Shown: positions 31,024 through 34,882 of the stretch, piece by piece
Layout of the letters: each line of letters starts with the position of its first letter
Numbering within the stretch: the first letter of the stretch is position 1
DNA from: Cytidiella melzeri
Taxonomy: Eukaryota; Basidiomycota; Agaricomycetes; Polyporales; Irpicaceae
NCBI GenBank assembly: GCA_022592445.1
Contig: JABYQR010000434.1
Location: 1-34,882 of the forward strand
Direction of reading: 5' to 3'
DNA: 34,882 bases
Made by a program: the position numbers and the translations under genes
Notes under the pieces: generated by a model
What the model was told of the DNA's origin: nothing
Databases searched by the model: none
The model's input: only the letters and a program-made list of their open reading frames with translations

Positions 31024-32388
31024 ATGCCCGCCCGCTGTACCAATGCTATCTTCGAAAGGGCTGAACAGCGTTTCAGGAACTGGGAACAGTTTTTGGAAAG
31101 ACGTACTGAGCGAGTTCGCCTGGCCGGAGGTAACACTCTGCAAATTTGACAAATTGAACCGAACCAGCTAAGGTTCGATTACGATCATGTAGAATCTACA
31201 ACGGACCATCACCATCATACATTCTTTCTCAGTACCATCCCGAACCATCAATGGCATACCGAGGCCAGAGAAGCTCGCCGCGCCGATCGAGAGGGGGGAA
31301 ATTCGCAAAGTGCACGGTCTAACAATCGTCGCGCCCCTCCTGCCACCTTTGACTGCGAATCCCTTCGCCCCCGTCCGCGTCCACAGGAAGCGGTGAACCG
31401 TATTATCAACAACATCCGCACCTCCGTTCACGCAGACATGCGTCAAAGGGGGGACAATACTCCTCGTCTTGCCGAGCTCTACGACGAGCAGCAATGCCGC
31501 CAGACCACCTCTCAGCCCCAAAAGCAGCCAACTGCACCTCGTGGACAAGGTTTCCGCACAAACCACCGTGAACAAGTCCAATTTGAACTGGAGCAAGCCC
31601 GTGCCGCCCGTCGCAGCGAACGGAGCCAGTCTCCACTTCCTCGTCAACCACCTCGCCCACGCACTCCTGCCGTACCCGTTAACGTCGAACAAGATGTCCC
31701 TATGGTTCCACCGTCACCAGTCACCTCGAGCACTACCACTGTCAACAAGCCCGTCGAAACTATCGAGGAGTTCTTTGGGGAAGAGCGCCCTGTCGCTCCA
31801 ACCACTGAGCTTCATGATGCGAGCTCATACTGCTTCGAGTGGGACAAGTTGACCGGGACTGCGTTGCAAAACGCACAGGACGTTGCCGACAAGATCTGGG
31901 ATGGCAAGTTCACCGACGCCGAGCCACATATCATGGATGCCATGTCTTTCATCACGGACAATGGTGTGGTGCTCAAGTCGAACATCGAAGGAGGAGGCTG
32001 TTGCCTGTTCTTTGCGCTTGAAGATGAACAAATTGAGTCGTACAAATTCATTGCAGCATCAGCTCGTGTTGTGATTATGATGTGACACGGTTTTGTCTGG
32101 TACCGCACAGATGGGGAACGGGAACCATTCCAGCTCCGACACGACGACTTCCACACTGCTATGCAGGTCGTCCAAGGCAACAACAAGATCAGCGAGTGAA
32201 AGCTCGTTCAAATCATCGCCTGGCGCCTCAAGCAGAACGATGACTGGACCACAATGTCCGAAGAGGTCAAGGACCAAATTCGAGACTGGTCACAGCCAGC
32301 TGAGGAAGGACAGATCGTCGAGCAGCCAACTGAGGAGAATGAGCTTCTCCAGATGTTGGACAGGATGGTAGCTAGAAATAGCGAGTAA
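31024..32388 (+). pseudogene. Copia copy C: accessory ORF0, full length with three stops
   Basis: This is the most complete copy of the extra protein: ATG at 31024 (MPARCTNAIFERAEQRFRNW) to TAA at 32386, 454 codons in one frame. It is interrupted only by TGA at 31147, 32083 and 32197. At 32083 copy B has CGA and at 32197 both other copies have CAA, so these look like point decay. The N-terminal third is Arg/His-rich, the middle is Pro/Arg-rich (LPRQPPRPRTPAVPV) and the C-terminal half is conserved (TIEEFFGEERPVAP, MDAMSFITDNGVVLK, QVVQGNNK, WTTMSEEVKDQI, ENELLQMLDRMVARNSE). I see no zinc finger, transmembrane helix or protease motif. gag-pol begins almost at once after it. Function is unknown. 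Confidence 0.75.
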
Positions 32389-32403
32389 ACGGGCAACTGA
32401 AAC

Positions 32404-34882
32404 TTGAGCAATTCCGCACATGTAACATATAAAATATTGCGATGTGTATTTGTACATTTGTACACGGTCACTTTCTGTAGTTGTACTTGTAGTACTTTTG
32501 TACCACCTTTCCTTCGTCTCTGCCGTCTTGTCGAATCGTTAGTAACGCGTCTTATGTTTCCTGTAGATAAACTTGTAAAAATCTGGCACCACGTTGTAAA
32601 CAACAATATCACTTCTTTGATACCATAAACAAGTGCGATATATCTTTTGTATTCTCTGAAAGATATCTCTTGTCTTGTGTCACTCAACCTTGTCCATATC
32701 GTCTATTTGGACAAGACAGAGCTGATTACTTTGAAGACACCGATCTAGTTGCTGTATGCTCTGAAGGACGATACATTGCTCCTAACGACAAACAGCTTGG
32801 TGAAATCAATCCAGAGAATATTGGAGAAGAACCGCATCTTGATTGGGATCTTATTGTTGACAACACTTCAACTCCATCCTCACCATCTCCTGAACCTCAG
32901 ACCGGAGAAGAAGAATCTATATCCGCGATCACAGCAGTTGCAGTTTCATCAGCGTCTACGTTAATCGAATCTCCGCCACGTCAATCAAAGGTAGACATAC
33001 CAGATACGATCGAATCTGCATCAGAATCTGATTCTGAAGTAGAACATCTTCTAGACGAAGATAGTGACGTCGAGGACAACGCTCTTGAACCGCTTCTACC
33101 AGAAATACCCCTGTTGATCAACGAATACTGTAGTAGATTTCACGGAGAGGGGTTTGATATCGTATACTTCTTCTTACCATGAGTTCCGACGAAATCCAGA
33201 AGCTAGCTAAGGATGACAAACAGTTCTTAAAGGCATTAACTATCAAGAATGGAGGATGGCTATGCAGGCCACTCTGATGTTCATTGATGGTTGGGACATT
33301 GTCACCGGAGCTAGCACGGAACCAGGCTCTCCTGCTGATGCAGCAGTGATTGCTAAATGGAAGACGTTGAATATACGAGCGGCTGGATATCTCTTGTCAA
33401 AGATTTCTTTCGATATTATCAAGTCCAAACTTGACAACGACAAGATCACTGATGCAAAGTACATCTGGGACACCATGAAGAAAGAGTACGAAAAGTCCAA
33501 CGTACTCGAGAGCATGGTTGCGTTCAAGAAATTGAACAACCTGGTCTTTGATGAAAATCAAGAAATATGTCCTCAGATCAAAAGTACCAGACCATGATCA
33601 AAGATGTCGCTACTGCTGGTCTCACTCTTGACGACAAAATGAAGGCTTTCCTGTTGCTGGGAAAACTTCCTCCTTCATATGATCTTGCTTTATCCGCATA
33701 CATCAGCACTATCGATGACCTGAAGAACTTGACCTTGAGTAACATCATTCCTAAGATTGAAGCCGAGGAAACTAGGCGTCTTTCTAACGAAGTAGGCACC
33801 TCTGCTTCAAGGATAACTCAAGTCAAGCGATTCAATAAAGGTTCAAAGAGGTGTGACAGATGTGGCAAGACCAATCACTCTACCGAGGACACTGGGACAC
33901 TAAACCTCCAATAACAATACTCGGAAGAACAAGTCGTCTGGAGCGCAGAACAATCAGCAGCAGAACAAGAAGAAACAGGACAACAAGAATGGGAAAAAGG
34001 ATCAGAAGGGAAAAGGAAAAGCACGAGTTCAAAGTGTTAACGTAGAAACTATGCCTGTATTCGAGACTGAGTCTTTCGAAATGATCACTGGTTCACTCTA
34101 TTCCTCGCACGAGGTGATACTGTCCAATGGCTTATTGACAGTGGCGCGAGTAGCCATATCACTAACCAATATTCTGACTTTGTACAATATTCCGCTGCAG
34201 TAAAACCCGGATTCTGTTTGGTTGCAGGAAGGAAAATGTCACTTCAGATATTGGGAAGGGGACTGTGATTATTGACTCAACGCTCAAAAATGGTGTAGTA
34301 AGCCGTGCCACCCTTCAGAACGTTCTTTATATCCCAGACGCAGTTACTCGATTCTTTGCACCTTGTAAGGCTTTGGCCAATGGCTATACAAGTCAAATCA
34401 CAGCGAAAGGCTGGACTATACAAAACAAGGGCAAAGATTTCCTGTATGGAAACTGTGACGATGCAGGCATGTACCACATAAATGCGCGCATAGTAAAGCA
34501 ACAAGAGACAGTAGCAGCCATAAAGACCTCTGATAATTATCTGTTGTGCATAATAGGCTAGGACATCCGTGGAAGCGCATTGTTGAGAACCTTCACAAAG
34601 GAACTAAGGGATTACCTGAGCGTATCTCTGTTCCGTCCTCAACTGCTCCATGCCACAGATGTGAACTTGGTCGAGGAAAGCAACTTCCAAAACCACCCTC
34701 TTTATCACGAGCCAAGGAGCCACTGGAACTGGTTCACTCGGACTTAGTTGAATTTCCTTTGCTTTCGATTGATGGTTATAAGTACGCCATGACTCTCTTA
34801 GACGATGCTACTGGTATGGGGGAACAATGTTACCTCAAGCATAAAAACCAAGCATTATCCGAGTTTAAGAGATGGAAAACAT
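32404..34882 (+). pseudogene. Copia copy C: gag-pol remnant to the start of integrase, runs off right edge
   Basis: Plus-strand copy. A Cys-rich leader (CSCTCSTFVPP) and an acidic leader (32670-33182, SESDSEVEHLLDEDSDVED) precede Gag. A one-base loss makes the leader end in TGA overlapping the Gag ATG at 33179; in copy B the two are fused in frame. Further single-base losses occur near 32580, 33222, 33580 and 33885. Gag (MAMQATLMFIDGWDIV, LPPSYDLALSAYI) is followed by the knuckle CDRCGKTNHSTE, the protease (LIDSGASSH in a shifted frame near 34130), the pre-integrase zinc region (HNRLGHP near 34550, CHRC near 34660) and the start of the integrase core (LVHSDLVEF, YAMTLLDDATGM). Ty1/copia order is clear. 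RT lies beyond the window. Confidence 0.87.

Overview
This window reads as a transposon graveyard in a filamentous fungal genome, most likely a basidiomycete (inferred from the retroelement types and from a compact 67-bp intron with a CTAAC branch site). I find one ordinary host gene. The rest is retroelement sequence: three broken copies of one Ty1/copia family, its LTRs, three unrelated solo LTRs, and two LINEs, one inserted in the other. I see no bacterial gene, tRNA, rRNA or CRISPR array.

Layout. 1-4246: copia copy A, minus strand, running off the left edge, with primer-binding site and a cut-off LTR. 4247-5401: unassigned, with a 28-bp minisatellite and a possible decayed LTR. 5402-12446: copia copy B, minus strand, with PBS and complete LTR, split by three solo LTRs (5525-6234, 9479-10220, 10509-11244). 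Each is flanked by a 5-bp duplication of the copia sequence it entered. 12916-13438: a solo copia LTR with its own 5-bp duplication. 13591-13792: tandem repeats. 13897-14887 (minus): the host gene, a Mis12/Mtw1-type kinetochore protein with one intron and an MCB/CRE-like palindrome 70 bp upstream.

15616-15829 is a perfect 93-bp inverted repeat at the 5' end of LINE 1 (about 15830-29936, plus strand). LINE 1 has an endonuclease remnant, RT, RNase H and a CCHC finger. Its reading frame is cut at about 19097 by LINE 2 (about 19100-29462) and resumes at 29463, with near-identical target copies on both sides. LINE 2 is about 10.4 kb, ends in a perfect 22-bp palindrome and 25 A residues, and carries two related gag-like ORF1 genes in tandem before an endonuclease-RT-RNase H ORF2 broken by three stops and one frameshift. 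29937-30459 is another copia LTR, in the wrong orientation for the plus-strand copia copy C (30460 to the right edge) that follows it.

The most unusual points are the tandem ORF1 pair in one LINE insertion, the copia family's extra ORF of about 454 codons upstream of gag-pol, its half-tRNA-iMet primer site, its CCHH zinc knuckle, the 93-bp perfect palindrome, and an 11-bp-period array plus heat-shock element in one solo LTR. The layers can be ordered: copia copy B is older than its three solo LTRs, and LINE 1 is older than LINE 2. Family and gene names rest on motifs read by eye; no database search was possible.
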